Part shown: piece by piece, positions 5,238 to 6,647 of the stretch
How positions within the stretch are numbered: position 1 is the stretch's first letter
How the letters are laid out: every line of letters begins with the position of its first letter
NCBI GenBank assembly: GCA_004555855.1
Contig: SFJQ01000084.1
Location: 1-6,647, forward strand
Direction: 5' to 3'
DNA from: [Eubacterium] saphenum
Lineage (GTDB): Bacteria; Bacillota; Clostridia; Oscillospirales; Ruminococcaceae
Length of the DNA: 6,647 bases
Translations under genes and position numbers: made by a program
The notes under the pieces: generated by a model
Databases searched by the model: none
Seen by the model: the letters and a program-made list of their open reading frames with translations, nothing else
What the model was told of the DNA's origin: nothing

Positions 5238-5260
5238 GACCTCGGGCAAAGCCCGAGGTC
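5238..5260 (-). terminator. Hairpin 5, candidate terminator of the ADP-ribosylglycohydrolase operon
   Basis: A perfect 10-bp stem pairs GACCTCGGGC (5238-5247) with GCCCGAGGTC (5251-5260) around AAA. Read on the minus strand, TTTTT follows 7 nt after the stem, so it may end the minus-strand operon finishing at 5353. The gap before the T-run makes it atypical. Confidence 0.45.
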
Positions 5261-5306
5261 CAATGAAAAGAGTGACCTACTTTGATACAATTTGCACACG
5301 ACTCTG

Positions 5307-5343
5307 ACCTTTTGTTAAAAGGTTTACCTATCGTTAAAAGGTT
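5307..5343. repeat. AT-rich inverted repeat and 11-bp direct repeat near the operon end
   Basis: ACCTTTT-GTT-AAAAGGT (5307-5323) is a 7-bp inverted repeat. GTTAAAAGGTT occurs at 5314-5324 and again at 5333-5343. They lie 10-46 bp beyond the stop of the minus-strand gene at 5353. Confidence 0.45.
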
Positions 5344-5352
5344 CAAGGATAA

Positions 5353-6231
5353 TTAACTGGTTTGATAGTTTCCATCATGTGAAACAATATACTTTTTCCA
5401 ACGCCTAATAACCTTTCTCAACGGTTCATCTAAATAGGAATAGGCTTTTTCCTTGATCCAATCGGGTATGCCATAAGCAGCTTCAGCTATACTTCCCGTG
5501 ATAGCCGCCAAGGTGTCGCTGTCACCGCCAAGAGAAATAGCGTTTCGGATTGCGTCCTCAAAATCCGTGCTTTCCAAAAATGCGATAATAGCTTGAGGAA
5601 CTGTCTCCTGACAGGTTTCGTTGAAACTGTAGATAGGGCGAATCTCATTCAGAGTTTTGGATAAATTGTACCCATATTCCTTTTCAATATGCTCCTTGAT
5701 GCGCTTTTTGCACTCTGACGGATTATCACTAATCGGTGTTTCATAATCGCCATAGTACCCGCCAAAGTAGTAACGGCTCATAAAAATTGCATCGGCGGTA
5801 GCCATTGCGCCCTTAATACCCTCCGGGTGGTTGTGTGTTACTTCTGCTGACAGCCTCGCCCTAGCTCTTCCATTGGACGGCCACATTCCGGTTCTGGCGC
5901 AAAATCCGCAATCCATTACCCATGCACATGGTGAAACACGCATTGCCGAACCGTTGCCAAAGCTGTTATACGGCTCACGGTCATCAGATAACAGCCATGC
6001 TCTGAAATTAACGCCATATCCGCAATCAGGATACATTCTACCATACTTCTTCATGGCATTGATAAAGTCATCTTTTTCGCCGCCGTTCATTACAGCCTCT
6101 GCCACGGCACAGGTCATAACTGTATCATCTGTAAAGAAACAGTTGTCTTGGAATAGTGGGAAATCTTTAGTTTTAATGTTGCTCCACTCATAAACGGAAC
6201 CCACAATATCGCCAACTATTGCACCAAGCAT
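5353..6231 (-). CDS. ADP-ribosylglycohydrolase family protein (DraG/ARH fold)
   Basis: A 292-residue cytosolic hydrolase of the family that removes ADP-ribose from proteins or related substrates using two Mg ions. Family landmarks are GAIVGDIVGS (3-12), metal-binding TDDT (34-37), FGNGSAMR (91-98), VTHNHPEG (131-138) and the C-terminal metal motif GGDSDT (235-240). All metal-binding acids expected of an active enzyme are present. The length is within the family's usual range. The start has GAAAGGTG 7 nt upstream, inside the 31-bp gap after the McrC stop at 6263, so the two genes are probably co-transcribed with this one last. The substrate is unknown; the family includes enzymes acting on ADP-ribosyl-arginine, on other ADP-ribosyl bonds, and many uncharacterised members. 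Its place beside a restriction subunit suggests a defence or self-protection role, which is inference. Confidence 0.92.
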   Translation of the reverse strand: MLGAIVGDIVGSVYEWSNIKTKDFPLFQDNCFFTDDTVMTCAVAEAVMNGGEKDDFINAMKKYGRMYPDCGYGVNFRAWLLSDDREPYNSFGNGSAMRVSPCAWVMDCGFCARTGMWPSNGRARARLSAEVTHNHPEGIKGAMATADAIFMSRYYFGGYYGDYETPISDNPSECKKRIKEHIEKEYGYNLSKTLNEIRPIYSFNETCQETVPQAIIAFLESTDFEDAIRNAISLGGDSDTLAAITGSIAEAAYGIPDWIKEKAYSYLDEPLRKVIRRWKKYIVSHDGNYQTS

Positions 6232-6238
6232 TTATTTT

Positions 6239-6246
6239 CACCTTTC
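6239..6246 (-). promoter_or_regulatory. Ribosome binding site of the ADP-ribosylglycohydrolase gene
   Basis: The minus strand reads GAAAGGTG, 7 nt before the ATG at 6231, within the gap after the upstream gene. No promoter of consensus quality is seen in the 31-bp gap, which supports co-transcription. Confidence 0.7.
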
Positions 6247-6262
6247 TCTTTATAAATTGCCA

Positions 6263-6647
6263 TCACACGAAATGGTCATCCACAATCTTATTTAACTGTG
6301 CGGCGATTTCCACAAAATATCGGTTCAAATCCAGCGTTTTCACACTGATTTTATTACCGCTCATCTGATAGCTATTGTCCGGCTGGATTGCTTCGTCAGT
6401 CGCTGCGTACAGAAGCATTCCGGATACCCGATGCGGTTCACAGCCGAACTCCGTATCTTTGTTTTTAACATAGGTGAAGATTTGGTACAGATTACCGGAG
6501 TGTAAGGAATGCACATCGTACTTTGCCTGTGTGGTGTGCGTATAATACTTTGCGTCAATGATTAGAACCTCACTACCCTTAGTCAGCGTAATATCACTTT
6601 GCATGACCGGGAGCATTGTGCCGATGCCATCATCCAGCGCCCACGGA
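6263..6647 (-). CDS. mcrC: McrC-family restriction nuclease subunit, C-terminal part, 5' partial
   Basis: The frame runs in from the window edge, so only the last 127 residues are seen. In the known McrBC systems, McrB is an AAA+ GTPase that recognises modified DNA and McrC carries the PD-(D/E)xK nuclease that cuts it. Visible residues fit the nuclease core: L-P-V-M-Q-S-D (D18), I-I-D-A-K-Y-Y (D31 and K33 of the D-x-K motif) and N-L-Y-Q-I-F (Q55). The C-terminus ends soon after, as usual for McrC. An internal ATG at 6616 is not the start, because family sequence continues upstream (WALDDGIG). An mcrB gene would be expected further upstream, outside the window. LlaJI-type or other McrC relatives are alternatives to a strict 5-methylcytosine system. 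Confidence 0.82.
   Translation of the reverse strand, partial: PWALDDGIGTMLPVMQSDITLTKGSEVLIIDAKYYTHTTQAKYDVHSLHSGNLYQIFTYVKNKDTEFGCEPHRVSGMLLYAATDEAIQPDNSYQMSGNKISVKTLDLNRYFVEIAAQLNKIVDDHFV

Larger units (their letters stand above)
4773..5352. other. Gene-free stretch containing a hairpin and repeat block
   Basis: No reading frame here is convincing: those present lack a ribosome site, overlap each other antisense, and have Arg/Pro/Ser-rich composition with no family resemblance. The first part (4773-5050) shows nothing I can name. The second part (5054-5260) is dense with hairpins and repeats, listed separately. The last part (5261-5352) has an AT-rich inverted repeat and a short direct repeat. 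Confidence 0.6.

Noticed and set aside
5054..5260. CRISPR array
   Set aside because: Only two copies of a 29-bp imperfect repeat, 127 bp apart, with hairpins between; no regular spacers or cas genes.
5119..5346. 75-codon minus-strand frame across hairpins 3 to 5
   Set aside because: It reads straight through perfect inverted repeats and has no family resemblance; better explained as translation of a repeat.
5790..5900. Possible frameshift in the middle of the ADP-ribosylglycohydrolase (unusual Arg-rich stretch at residues 112-127)
   Set aside because: The frame is open throughout, conserved sequence resumes in the same frame at LSAEVTHNHPEG, and all motifs are intact.

Overview
The window looks like a piece of a Clostridia (Firmicutes) chromosome, most likely a gut Oscillospiraceae/Ruminococcaceae-type bacterium. 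This rests on the style of the hybrid histidine kinase and diguanylate cyclase, on the pair of a small Fe-S protein and a Crp/Fnr regulator, and on clean AGGAG-type ribosome binding sites with sigma-A promoters. The genus cannot be fixed from this sequence alone.

Layout. (1) 2-1075 (+): the 3' end of a hybrid sensor kinase (ATPase tail plus two receiver domains), closed by a strong terminator at 1096-1131. (2) 1138-1839 (-) and 1978-2637 (+): a divergent pair, a 4Fe-4S protein and a Crp/Fnr-family regulator. Their shared 138-bp spacer carries a perfect 5-4-5 inverted repeat centred at -41.5 from the inferred start of the Fe-S gene, the textbook class II position for this regulator family. (3) 2726-4297 (-): a PAS-PAS-GGDEF diguanylate cyclase. 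It is convergent with the regulator, shares a bidirectional terminator with it, and has a near-consensus promoter with two palindromes just upstream of the -35. (4) 4605-4772 (+): a 55-residue peptide gene matching the double-glycine leader consensus (V-S-x-x-E-L-x-x-V-x-G-G), the export signal of bacteriocins and peptide pheromones. (5) 4773-5352: about 580 bp with no gene I can support, but with five consecutive hairpins (5054-5260), a 29-bp imperfect direct repeat and mutually exclusive long-range pairings. (6) 5353-6231 and 6263-6647 (-): an ADP-ribosylglycohydrolase placed 31 bp downstream of the 3' end of a McrC-type restriction nuclease subunit, so probably the tail of a McrBC defence operon.

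How the parts fit. The left two thirds is a signalling and redox block: a phosphorelay kinase, a redox or nitrosative-stress-type regulator with its probable Fe-S target, and a c-di-GMP synthase. The right third looks accessory: a secreted-peptide gene, a structured repeat block and a defence-type operon. The strongest leads for something undescribed are the orphan GG-leader peptide, the hairpin/repeat block, and the coupling of McrC to an ADP-ribosylglycohydrolase.
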